Shown here: positions 56,493-64,000 of the stretch, in pieces
Layout: each line of letters opens with the position of its first letter
Numbering within the stretch: position 1 is the first letter of the stretch
NCBI RefSeq assembly: GCF_046507575.1
Contig: NZ_JBKFEY010000008.1
Coordinates: forward strand, 1 to 64,000
DNA length: 64,000 bases
Direction: 5' to 3'
From: Pontitalea aquivivens
Lineage (GTDB): Bacteria; Pseudomonadota; Alphaproteobacteria; Rhodobacterales; Rhodobacteraceae
Translations under genes and position numbers: made by a program
The notes under the pieces: generated by a model
The model's input: the letters and a program-made list of their open reading frames with translations, nothing else
What the model was told of the DNA's origin: nothing
Database searches by the model: none

Positions 56493-57092
56493 ATGGCTTT
56501 CGAACTTCCCGATCTTCCCTATGCCCATGACGCGCTGGCCGGTCTTGGAATGTCGCGCGAGACGCTGGAATATCACCACGACCTGCACCACAAGGCCTAT
56601 GTCGACAACGGCAACAAGCTGATCGCGGGCACCGAATGGGAAAACAAGTCGCTGGAGGACATCATCCGCGGCACCTATCAGGCCGGCGCGGTGGCGCAGA
56701 ACGGTATCTTCAACAATGCCAGCCAGCACTGGAACCATGTGCAGTTCTGGGAAATGATGGGCCCCAAGGGCGACAAGATGCCGGGCGCGCTTGAAAAGGC
56801 CCTGGTCGAGTCGTTCGGCACGGTCGAGAAATTCAAGGAAGACTTCGCCGCCGCGGGCGCGGGCCAGTTCGGCTCGGGCTGGTGCTGGCTGGTCAAGGAC
56901 ACGGACGGCAGCCTGAAGGTCACCAAGACCGAAAACGGCGTGAACCCGCTGTGCTTTGGTCAGACCGCGCTGCTGGGGTGTGACGTATGGGAACATTCCT
57001 ACTACATCGATTTCCGCAACAAGCGCCCGGCCTATCTGACCAACTTCCTGGAAAAGCTGGTGAACTGGGAAAACGTGGCCTCGCGCCTGTGA
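56493..57092 (+). CDS. sodB: Superoxide dismutase, Fe-type
   Basis: 199 residues converting superoxide to oxygen and hydrogen peroxide in the cytoplasm. Metal ligands by family: H28 (LEYHHDLHH), H82 (NHVQFW), D164 and H168 (DVWEHSYYIDF). The FNNASQ Gln near residue 78 sits in the position typical of Fe-SOD, though Mn use is possible. A perfect terminator follows and a clear promoter precedes it. Confidence 0.95.
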   Translation: MAFELPDLPYAHDALAGLGMSRETLEYHHDLHHKAYVDNGNKLIAGTEWENKSLEDIIRGTYQAGAVAQNGIFNNASQHWNHVQFWEMMGPKGDKMPGALEKALVESFGTVEKFKEDFAAAGAGQFGSGWCWLVKDTDGSLKVTKTENGVNPLCFGQTALLGCDVWEHSYYIDFRNKRPAYLTNFLEKLVNWENVASRL

Positions 57093-57115
57093 TCCCTGCG
57101 CCAATCGCCTGATTG

Positions 57116-57146
57116 AACCCGCCGGTGCGAACCGGCGGGTTTTTTT
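57116..57146 (+). terminator. Strong intrinsic terminator after sodB
   Basis: AACCCGCCGGT-GCGA-ACCGGCGGGTT is an 11-bp perfect stem (57116-57141) followed by a T-run to 57146, 24 nt after the sodB stop. Confidence 0.95.
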
Positions 57147-57226
57147 GTGCCACATTCTGTCATGGCACGCAGGCTTTCTTGTGTCAGACTGAAACAGATT
57201 CGTTCAAACCGAAAGGAGAATCCGAG

Positions 57227-57676
57227 ATGTTGCTTCCCAAGGGGGCCTGGGTCGTTGTGGCGGACGGGGAAAAGGCGCTGGTGCTGGAAAATACCGGCGT
57301 ACCGGGCGCGCCCAGGCTGGCCATGATCGCCCGTGATGAGGCGGACCCGGTGATCATCGCCTCGGACCGGCCCGGGCGCGTGCATGAGGCGGCACAGGGC
57401 GAGGCGCGGCGATCGGCGATGGAAATGCCTGATTACGCGCGGCTGACGGCCGAACGTTTTGCGGGCGATCTGGTCGACATGCTGCGTGACCGGCTGCGCC
57501 GGGGCAAGTTCGACAAGGTCGTGCTGGTCGCCCCGCCGCAGGTTCTGGGCGCGCTGCGCGATGAGATGGATGAGGGACTGGCGCGCCATGTCCTGGCCGA
57601 GGTCCACAAGACCCTGACCAACCATCCCGTCCCGAAGATCGCCGAGATCGTCGCGGCGGAACTTGACGGGATGTGA
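57227..57676 (+). CDS. Host-attachment family protein (Host_attach)
   Basis: 149 residues from MLLPKG after AAAGGAG. It matches the Host_attach family (WVVVADGEKALVLEN, then MPDYARLTAERFAGDLVDMLRDRLRRGKFDKVVLVAPPQVLGALR and ALADEVHKTLTNHP-like AEVHKTLTNHPV). In plant-associated bacteria relatives are linked to attachment; structurally they resemble eRF1-like or Sm-like folds. Its job here is unknown. Confidence 0.88.
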   Translation: MLLPKGAWVVVADGEKALVLENTGVPGAPRLAMIARDEADPVIIASDRPGRVHEAAQGEARRSAMEMPDYARLTAERFAGDLVDMLRDRLRRGKFDKVVLVAPPQVLGALRDEMDEGLARHVLAEVHKTLTNHPVPKIAEIVAAELDGM

Positions 57677-57690
57677 AACGGTGCCGGCGC

Positions 57691-57776
57691 GGGGGGCCGT
57701 CTGCCCCCCGGCATGGATCGCCCCCGTCCCGGGGGCGCCCCACGCCCCCCCCCGAGGATATTTGGGCAAAGCCGAA
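57691..57776 (+). repeat. Composite repeat copy d (hairpin plus box)
   Basis: Hairpin GGGGGGC-CGTCT-GCCCCCC (57691-57709), then the box CCCCCGAGGATATTTGGGCA followed by AAGCCGAA (57749-57776), between the host-attachment gene and the convergent LOG-family gene. Confidence 0.85.
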
Positions 57777-57787
57777 AACAGGTGCCG

Positions 57788-58345
57788 TCAGGTCAGCGCG
57801 CCGGCCAGCGCGCCCTGCAGACCGGCCACGGTGGGCACCAGCGCAAACAGCCCGCGCAGCGAGGCATCGGCAAAGCCTTCTGCGATGATATGATCGAGCA
57901 GCGCGATCAGCGGCTGCCAGTAGCCATCGGTGTCGAGCAGGAAGATCGGTTTGCGGTGCAGGCCGATCTGCGCCCAGGTCAGCACCTCGAAGAATTCATC
58001 CAGCGATCCCGCACCGCCGGGCAGCACGGCGATCGCGTCCGAATTCATGAACATGACCTTTTTGCGTTCATGCATGTTCTCGGTCACGATGAAGGTGGAC
58101 AGATCGCGCTTGCCGACCTCCAGCGCGAACAGATGCTGGGGGATGACGCCGAAGGTCTGCCCGCCGGCGGCCTGGGCGGCGCGGGCGACTTCGCCCATCA
58201 GGCCGACATCGCCCGCGCCATAGACCAGCCGCCAGCCGCTGCGCGCCAGCATTTCGCCGGTGGCGCGGGCCTGTTGGGCGTAAACGGGGCGATTGCCCGG
58301 GCGGGCGCCGCAGTAGACGCAGACGGATCTCAGAGGGGGCGACAT
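57788..58345 (-). CDS. LOG-family putative cytokinin riboside monophosphate phosphoribohydrolase
   Basis: 185 residues, TIGR00730-type Rossmann fold: VYCGARPGN, LVYGAGDVGLMGEVARAA, and PGGAGSLDEFFEVLTW in the position of the PGGxGTxxE motif, with Ser where Thr is common. Family members hydrolyse nucleoside monophosphates such as AMP or cytokinin nucleotides. The strict Arg and Glu positions (MHERKKVMF, DEFFE) are present. It starts 37 nt left of the divergent LysM gene region. Confidence 0.9.
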   Translation of the reverse strand: MSPPLRSVCVYCGARPGNRPVYAQQARATGEMLARSGWRLVYGAGDVGLMGEVARAAQAAGGQTFGVIPQHLFALEVGKRDLSTFIVTENMHERKKVMFMNSDAIAVLPGGAGSLDEFFEVLTWAQIGLHRKPIFLLDTDGYWQPLIALLDHIIAEGFADASLRGLFALVPTVAGLQGALAGALT

Positions 58346-58457
58346 CGTAACCTTTCGGATTCCGGCGGTTGCGCGCGATTTCTTGAGTGCTGATAGCGGT
58401 CTTGCTAAGGTTCCTCAAGACGCGGCGCGGGAAATGACGCCGCCTGGATCGGGGAAT

Positions 58458-60011
58458 ATGATGGACAAGGACAAGACGGGCGCTGCCGGGGGATCGGACA
58501 GGCGCCGTTCGGGTGCGGCGCTGATGGGGGGGGTGGCAGCCGGGGCGCTGGTGGCGGCGCTGGGGGGCTGGCTGCTGCTGGGCCGCCTGGCACCGATGCC
58601 CGGGGGCGATGCGGGGCCCGATGCGGCCGTGCCTGTGGCCGGTCCGGTCGCATCCGGGACGGGGGTGGTCGAGCCGGCCGCCGATGCGCCCAAGGCCGCG
58701 CCGGAACAACAGGCCGCGCAATCCGCAACGGAAGACACGCCAGGGACCCCGGCAGGGGCCCCGGCGGTCGGGCAACCGGATGCCGCGTCCGAGACGCAGG
58801 CCGGGGCTGCAGCAGAAGCGCAGGCGGCGGGCGATGCGTCGGCAGAGGCCGATGCGCCGGCAGGGGGCGGGGTTGTCCCGGTCTTCGACACGTTCCGCGC
58901 CGCGCCGGATGGGTCGGTCACGCTGGCGGGGCGTGCCGCGCCCGGGGCAGAGGTCGAGGTCTTGCTGGATGGCGCGCCGGTGGCGACGGCCCGGGCGGGC
59001 GCGGGCGGGGCCTTCGCGCTGGTCTTTGACGTGCCGCCGTCCGGCGCGGCGCGGGCGCTGACGCTGCGGGTGGCCGGACCCGGGGGTGGGGCGCTGGTTT
59101 CGGCGCAGACGCTGGTGATCCGCCCGGATCTGGTCGCCGAGGCGGCGGGGGCCGTGCCGGCACCGGCGCTGTTGGCCGATGCGACCGGCGCACAGGTGCT
59201 GGCGCCGGCCCCGGATCCTGGCCTGGGCGGTGCGCTGGTGGTGGACACGATCGCCCATGACAGCGGCGCGGCGGTGTCGGTCAGTGGCCGGGGGGGCGCG
59301 GCCGGGCAGGTGTTGCGTGCCTATCTGGACAACCGCGAGGCTGGTCTGGCCGATGTCGCGCCCGATGGGTCGTGGCGGCTGCTGCTGCCCGATGTCGGGC
59401 CGGGGCGGTATCTGTTGCGGATCGATGCGCTGGATGACGCGGGCACGGTCGTGGCGCGGGCCGAGACATCCTTTGACCGCGCGGCGCCCGAGGTGCTGGC
59501 CGTGGCGGGTGAAGCGGTGGCAGGAGATGCGGTGGCGGGTGATGCGGTCGCCGCCCCCATGCCGGTTGCCCCGGGCGGGGTTCCGGCCTCGGGCGCCGGG
59601 GGGGCGGTGGTGGCGCGGCAGGGCGAGGCCGCGGATGGCCCGGAGCCAATGCCAGTGCCAGTGCCAGTGCCGGGGGCGGTACCAGTATCGGGGGCGGGGT
59701 CTGCCCGTCTGGCCCGTTTGCCCGGGAGTGCCGGCGCCGGCGCTGTGGACCAGGGGCGGGGCACTTCTGTTGCCGTGCCCGCAGATGGGGCTGCCGCCCG
59801 GCCCGTTGCGGGGGCGGGTGCCGCAGGCGCGGCCCCGGCGGTTCCGGCGGTGCGTCAGATCACCGTGGCCAGGGGAAGTTCGCTTTGGGCGATCGCGCGC
59901 GAGACCTATGGCGACGGCATCTTGTATGTGCGCGTCTTCGAGGCGAACCGCGCGCAGATCCGTGACCCCGATCTGATCTATCCCGGCCAGGTCTTTACCC
60001 TGCCCGAATAG
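58458..60011 (+). CDS. LysM-domain cell-envelope protein with low-complexity repeats
   Basis: 517 residues. An N-terminal membrane segment (about 19-42) follows a basic N-terminus, then an Ala/Pro/Glu-rich linker to about 140. Two Ig-like modules (VFDTFRAAPDGSVTLAGRAAPGAEVEVLLDG; VVDTIAHDSGAAVSVSGRGGAAGQVLRAYLDN) and, after a Pro/Val-rich linker, a C-terminal LysM domain (VARGSSLWAIARETYGDGILYVRVFEANRAQI...LIYPGQVFTLPE). It probably anchors to peptidoglycan from the inner membrane. In-frame hexamer repeats (CCAGTG, 59646-59671) give PVPVPV. Start may be 58458 or 58461. Confidence 0.85.
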   Translation: MMDKDKTGAAGGSDRRRSGAALMGGVAAGALVAALGGWLLLGRLAPMPGGDAGPDAAVPVAGPVASGTGVVEPAADAPKAAPEQQAAQSATEDTPGTPAGAPAVGQPDAASETQAGAAAEAQAAGDASAEADAPAGGGVVPVFDTFRAAPDGSVTLAGRAAPGAEVEVLLDGAPVATARAGAGGAFALVFDVPPSGAARALTLRVAGPGGGALVSAQTLVIRPDLVAEAAGAVPAPALLADATGAQVLAPAPDPGLGGALVVDTIAHDSGAAVSVSGRGGAAGQVLRAYLDNREAGLADVAPDGSWRLLLPDVGPGRYLLRIDALDDAGTVVARAETSFDRAAPEVLAVAGEAVAGDAVAGDAVAAPMPVAPGGVPASGAGGAVVARQGEAADGPEPMPVPVPVPGAVPVSGAGSARLARLPGSAGAGAVDQGRGTSVAVPADGAAARPVAGAGAAGAAPAVPAVRQITVARGSSLWAIARETYGDGILYVRVFEANRAQIRDPDLIYPGQVFTLPE

Positions 60012-60090
60012 GGCTGGACATCGCCGCCGCGGGGCTTAGGTTTGGCCGGGCCCGCGCGGGTCAGGCTGGCGTGGCGTGGGCCCGGGACCG

Positions 60091-60141
60091 TCCGGGGGCT
60101 GTCTGCCCCCGGACCCCCGAGGATATTTTCACAAAGCCGAA
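60091..60141 (+). repeat. Composite repeat copy e (hairpin plus box)
   Basis: Hairpin TCCGGGGGC-TGTCT-GCCCCCGGA (60091-60113) then box CCCCCGAGGATATTTTCACA followed by AAGCCGAA (60114-60141). It sits in the gap between the LysM gene and the Atm1-like gene, ending 9 nt before the latter start. Confidence 0.85.
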
Positions 60142-60150
60142 GAGGGCAGG

Positions 60151-61980
60151 ATGCGCAGGTCGCAAAGCACGGTTTCGGGGCCGATGACGGCCGATGAGCG
60201 CGGGCGCGGGATGCGCACGATCCGGGCGGTTCTGCCCTATCTGTGGCCCGAAGGTCAGGCGTGGGTGAAGCGGCGGGTGGTGCTGGCGCTGGTGGCGCTG
60301 GTGGCGGCCAAGCTGATTTCCGTGGCGACGCCGCTGTTGTACAAGGTGGCGGTGGATGCGCTGGCGGGGACGGCGCCGGGGCCGGGCGTGCTGCTGGCGC
60401 TGGGGGCGGTCGGGCTGACGGTGGCCTATGGCATGGCGCGGCTGATGACGGTGGCTTTTGGCGAATTGCGCGATGCGATCTTCGTGCGCGTGGGCCAGCG
60501 GGCCCTGCGCGCCCTGGCGCTGGAGACCTTTACCCATATTCACCGCCTGTCGATGCGCTATCACATCACGCGCAAGACCGGGGGGCTGAGCCGGATCATC
60601 GAGCGCGGGGTGAAGGGGGTCGATTTCCTGCTGCGCTTCATGCTGTTTTCGATCGGGCCGCTGATCCTGGAACTGACGCTGGTGGCGATCCTGTTCGCGG
60701 TTCTGTTCGACTGGCGCTATGCGCTGGTGGTGGTGGCGACGATCTGGGCCTATGTCACCTTTACCTTCAAGGTCACCGAATGGCGCGTGCAGATCCGCCG
60801 CCGGATGAATGAGGCGGACACGGCCGCCAACCAGAAGGCGATCGACAGCCTTCTGAACTTTGAAACGGTCAAGTATTTCGGGGCCGAGAAGTGTGAGGCG
60901 GCGCGTTATGACGCCTCGATGGCGGGGTATGAGACGATGGCCGTGAAGACCGGCCAGAGCCTTGCGGTGCTGAACTTTGGCCAGTCGCTGATCATCACCT
61001 CGGGGTTGGTGGCGGTGATGGTGATGGCGGCGATGGGGGTGCAGGGCGGGGCGCTGACGGTGGGCGATTTCGTCATGGTGCAGGCCTACATGATCCAGAT
61101 CACCATGCCGCTGGGTTTTCTGGGCACGGTCTATCGTGAAATCCGTCAGGCGCTGGTCGATATGGGCGAGATGTTCGATCTGCTGCATCAGCCGGCCGAG
61201 ATCACCGACAGGTCCGGCGCGGGGCGGTTGGCCGTGTCAGGCGGCGAGGTGGTGTTTGACGATGTGCGCTTTGCCTATGACGCCGCCCGCCCGATCCTGA
61301 AGGGGATCAGCCTGACCGTGACGCCGGGGCAGACGGTGGCGCTGGTCGGGCCGTCGGGGTCGGGGAAATCCACCATCGGGCGGTTGATGTTCCGGTTCTA
61401 TGACGTCACGGGCGGGGCGATCCGCATCGATGGGCAGGACATCCGCGATGTCACGCAGGAAAGCCTGCATGCCGCGATTGGCGTGGTGCCGCAGGATACG
61501 GTGCTGTTCAACGACACGATCCGCTACAACATCGCCTATGGCCGGGCCGATGCGACCGGGGATGAAATCATCGCCGCCGCGAAGGCCGCCAGGATCCATG
61601 ACTTCGTCATGAGCCTGCCCGAGGGCTATGACACTGCGGTGGGCGAACGGGGGCTGAAGCTGTCGGGGGGCGAAAAGCAGCGCGTGGGCATTGCGCGCAC
61701 GCTGCTGAAGAACCCGCCGATCCTGCTGCTGGATGAGGCGACCTCGGCGCTGGACACGCAGACCGAGCGCGACATTCAGGAAAGCCTGCGCGCGATGGGG
61801 CGGGGGCGGTCGGTGATCACCATCGCGCACCGTCTGTCGACGATTGCCGATGCGGACCGGATCGTGGTGCTGGAAGAGGGCCGCGTGGCCGAGGAGGGCA
61901 CGCATGAGGCGCTTTTGGCGCGGCGCGGGCGTTACTGGTCGCTGTGGCAGCGCCAGGCCAGCGAGGAAGACGCGGCCTGA
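60151..61980 (+). CDS. Atm1-type ABC half-transporter
   Basis: 609 residues; start at 60151 (MRRSQS) because the upstream frame is repeat-derived. Six TM helices (about 45-320) followed by an ATPase: Walker A GPSGSGKST, Q-loop PQDTVLFNDT, signature LSGGEKQRVGIARTLL, Walker B ILLLDEATSALD, switch IAHRLS. It resembles the HMT1/Atm1/ABCB7 group that exports glutathione-coordinated sulfur or metal compounds. The homodimer sits in the inner membrane. Confidence 0.93.
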   Translation: MRRSQSTVSGPMTADERGRGMRTIRAVLPYLWPEGQAWVKRRVVLALVALVAAKLISVATPLLYKVAVDALAGTAPGPGVLLALGAVGLTVAYGMARLMTVAFGELRDAIFVRVGQRALRALALETFTHIHRLSMRYHITRKTGGLSRIIERGVKGVDFLLRFMLFSIGPLILELTLVAILFAVLFDWRYALVVVATIWAYVTFTFKVTEWRVQIRRRMNEADTAANQKAIDSLLNFETVKYFGAEKCEAARYDASMAGYETMAVKTGQSLAVLNFGQSLIITSGLVAVMVMAAMGVQGGALTVGDFVMVQAYMIQITMPLGFLGTVYREIRQALVDMGEMFDLLHQPAEITDRSGAGRLAVSGGEVVFDDVRFAYDAARPILKGISLTVTPGQTVALVGPSGSGKSTIGRLMFRFYDVTGGAIRIDGQDIRDVTQESLHAAIGVVPQDTVLFNDTIRYNIAYGRADATGDEIIAAAKAARIHDFVMSLPEGYDTAVGERGLKLSGGEKQRVGIARTLLKNPPILLLDEATSALDTQTERDIQESLRAMGRGRSVITIAHRLSTIADADRIVVLEEGRVAEEGTHEALLARRGRYWSLWQRQASEEDAA

Positions 61981-62043
61981 CCCCGCCCCCCCCCGGGCCG
62001 CTGCGCGCGATCCGCAGGGGGCAGGGCAAGTGGGCCGGGGGTG

Positions 62044-64000
62044 TCATTCCGCGGCCTGTGGCGGGGTCTGTGCCAGGGCGGGCGTTGCGGGGGCCGGGCG
62101 GGCGGGCGTCTGCGGATCGGGGCTGTCCCACAGGATTTCGACCTTGCCCATCCGGCGCGTCTTGTGTGCCAGCGCCAGATCGCGCGCGGCGCGGCTGCCC
62201 TGGCCACCGGCCAGTGCCCCCAGCCGCGCCAGCCCCCGATAGGCGCCGCGCGCCGCCCAGATCCGGATCGCCAGCAGCGCGGGGGTCACCACCAGTGTCA
62301 GCACCGTTGCCGTGCCAAGGCCAAAGACCACGGCGGTGGCCAGTTGCTTCCACCACAGCGCGGTGGGGCTGTCGATCGAATAGCCGCCATTGATGAAATC
62401 CAGGCTCAGCCCGAACATCATCGGCGCCAGCCCCGCCATCGTGGTGATCGTGGTCAGCGCGACCGGGCGCAGCCGCTGTTCGGCGGTGCGCGCCACGGCC
62501 TCAAGCGGGGGCATGTAGCGGCTGAATTCCTGGAACGTGTCGATCAGGATGATGTTGTTGTTCACCACCACACCGGCCAGCGCCACGATGCCCACCCCGG
62601 TCATGATGATCGAGAAGGGCTGGCCCATCACCAGCATCCCCACCAGAACCCCGGCCGTGGACAGGATCACCGCCAGCAGCACCAGCACCGAATTGTAGAA
62701 GCTGTTGAACTGCGCCAGCAGGATCACGAACATCAGCGCCAGCGCCGCGCCAAAGGCGGACATCAGGAATTGCTGGCTTTCGGCCTGATCGACCATGTCG
62801 CCCGTCCATTCCCAGGCAACCCCGTCGGGCAGGGGCCGGGCGGTTTCCAGCCATTGGGTGATCGCCGCGATGCGTTCGTTGCCATTGATCGGCTGGCCCG
62901 CGTCATTGACAAGGCCCGGCAGCACATCGGCCTTGATGTCGTAATAGCGCATCTGGTCCACCCGGTCGATGCGCGCCAGCTTCGGCACCGGGGTGCGGGT
63001 GATGAAATTGGCCAGCGGCACCAGCCCTTCGGCGGTGCGCAGCTTCAGCGCATCCAGCGTGGCCAGCAGGCGGTCTTGCCCGGGCAGGCGCACGCGGATG
63101 TCGATTTCCTCGTCCGAACTGTCGACCCGCATCCGGTCCAGCAGGATGCCGCGGGTGACCAGCTGCACCATGCCGCCCACCGTCGCCACATCCGCGCCAA
63201 AGCGGCCCGCGCGGGTGACATCGACGGCGATTTCCCAGTCGATGCCGGGCAGGGGGCGGGTATCCTCGATCGCGGTGATGCCCGCCATCGTCGCCAGATG
63301 CGTGCTGACGCGGGTGACGGCGGCATCGAGCGCGGCAAAATCATCGCCCTTCAGGCGCAACTGGATCGGCTTGCCCGAGGCGGGCCCGCGCGCTTGCGCC
63401 AGGAATTCCACGCGGATGCCGGGGATCGCCTGAAGCCGGGCCAGTACGCCGTCCATGATCGTGTCGCCATCCAGCGCCGGATCGTGGCGCCGGTCACCCC
63501 AGGGCAGCATTTCCACCTGGATCTGGCCGATCGTGTCGCGCGGCGCGCTGGCCCCGCCGGTGTTCTGGTTCAGCCCGCCATCGCCGGCAAAGGAAAACAC
63601 CGCGCCCACGCCGGGCGTGCCCAGCACCCCGGTTTCGGCCAGGCGCAGGATTTCGTCCTTTTCCTCAAGGCTCAGGTTGCCGCGGGCGCGGACATAGACG
63701 ATGCCCTGCTCTACCTCGGACTCGGTAAAGAACTGGGTGCCGTTGTTGTGGCGTCCGTAATAGCCAAAGACCGCCACCACCAGCCCCAGCACCGCCGCGA
63801 CCGTCACCAGCGGCATCACCGGATTGCCGGTCAGCAAGACGATCAGGCGGCCAAAGGGGCGGCGGCGGTAGCCCGCCTCGACCGGGCGGGGGGCGGGGAC
63901 GGGTTTCAGCGCGCCCAGCGCGACCGAGGCGGCCATCGCGCCCAGCGCAAACAGCAGCGCGCCGGGCAGCGATGCGGTCCAGCCGCCATCCGTCCTGGTC
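62044..64000 (-). CDS. RND efflux permease, C-terminal part (5' end beyond the window)
   Basis: At least 651 residues are visible; the frame stays open through 64000, so the start is outside. The fragment has an inner TM helix PVMPLVTVAAVLGLVVAVFG near the exposed end, a large periplasmic porter region (VEMLPWGDRR, QLRLKGDDFAALDAA), and a last group of TM helices with GVGIVALAGVVVNNNIILIDTFQE and TTITTMAGLAPMMFGLS. This is the AcrB/MexB-type resistance-nodulation-division pump. The C-terminal tail is long and rich in Ala, Pro and Arg. The partner adaptor would be upstream. Confidence 0.93.
   Translation of the reverse strand, partial: TRTDGGWTASLPGALLFALGAMAASVALGALKPVPAPRPVEAGYRRRPFGRLIVLLTGNPVMPLVTVAAVLGLVVAVFGYYGRHNNGTQFFTESEVEQGIVYVRARGNLSLEEKDEILRLAETGVLGTPGVGAVFSFAGDGGLNQNTGGASAPRDTIGQIQVEMLPWGDRRHDPALDGDTIMDGVLARLQAIPGIRVEFLAQARGPASGKPIQLRLKGDDFAALDAAVTRVSTHLATMAGITAIEDTRPLPGIDWEIAVDVTRAGRFGADVATVGGMVQLVTRGILLDRMRVDSSDEEIDIRVRLPGQDRLLATLDALKLRTAEGLVPLANFITRTPVPKLARIDRVDQMRYYDIKADVLPGLVNDAGQPINGNERIAAITQWLETARPLPDGVAWEWTGDMVDQAESQQFLMSAFGAALALMFVILLAQFNSFYNSVLVLLAVILSTAGVLVGMLVMGQPFSIIMTGVGIVALAGVVVNNNIILIDTFQEFSRYMPPLEAVARTAEQRLRPVALTTITTMAGLAPMMFGLSLDFINGGYSIDSPTALWWKQLATAVVFGLGTATVLTLVVTPALLAIRIWAARGAYRGLARLGALAGGQGSRAARDLALAHKTRRMGKVEILWDSPDPQTPARPAPATPALAQTPPQAAE

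Overview
The window is a GC-rich chromosomal segment with short intergenic gaps, many 4-bp (ATGA/GTGA) and 8-bp start/stop overlaps, and a gene set that suggests a Rhodobacterales-type alphaproteobacterium: heterotetrameric sarcosine oxidase, a cysteine-free Fur/Mur regulator beside a sit-type Mn transporter, a Hint-domain protein, CcmI with RuvX and DUF1289, an Atm1-like exporter, and a recurring intergenic repeat. I cannot name the genus. I found no rRNA, tRNA, CRISPR array, insertion sequence or prophage.

Layout. 1-7.0 kb: one giant glycine-rich autotransporter. 7.2-16.2 kb: flavin reductase-like protein, UspA plus SulP transporter, divergent pirin and glutathionyl-hydroquinone reductase, DoxX, an Ldh2-type dehydrogenase and a LysR regulator with two DNA-binding domains. 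16.2-20.2 kb: sitABCD Mn/Zn/Fe ABC transporter divergent from a Fur-family regulator, with palindromic operators between them. 20.5-26 kb: a three-gene signalling operon (periplasmic molybdopterin-oxidoreductase-fold protein lacking the Mo-ligating cysteine, histidine kinase, REC-PAS-LuxR regulator), divergent from a small autotransporter-like outer-membrane protein with a structured leader. 26-36.3 kb: an adaptor/FtsX/ATPase export system downstream of a complete five-gene peptide ABC transporter, which is divergent from an M20 peptidase/amidohydrolase (36.7-37.8 kb).

37.9-50.9 kb: housekeeping genes: UspA, MoaA, a small lipoprotein, exonuclease III, an A-type Fe-S carrier, dGTPase, a second lipoprotein, release factor 3, a Hint-domain protein, an SDR with an altered active site, an Fbp-like ABC ATPase, DUF1289, RuvX and CcmI. 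51.2-56.4 kb: the sarcosine oxidase operon soxBDAG. 56.5-64 kb: Fe-type superoxide dismutase with a clear promoter and terminator, a host-attachment family protein, a LOG-family protein, a LysM protein, an Atm1-like exporter, and an RND efflux permease that runs off the right edge.

The parts most worth attention are the signalling operon facing the outer-membrane protein, the double-HTH LysR, the palindromic Mur-type sites, a composite repeat (G/C hairpin plus a conserved 27-28 bp box) placed behind genes, the insertion-like architecture of the giant autotransporter, and three perfect 16-bp-period tandem repeats upstream of doxX. Most of the rest is ordinary chromosomal content.
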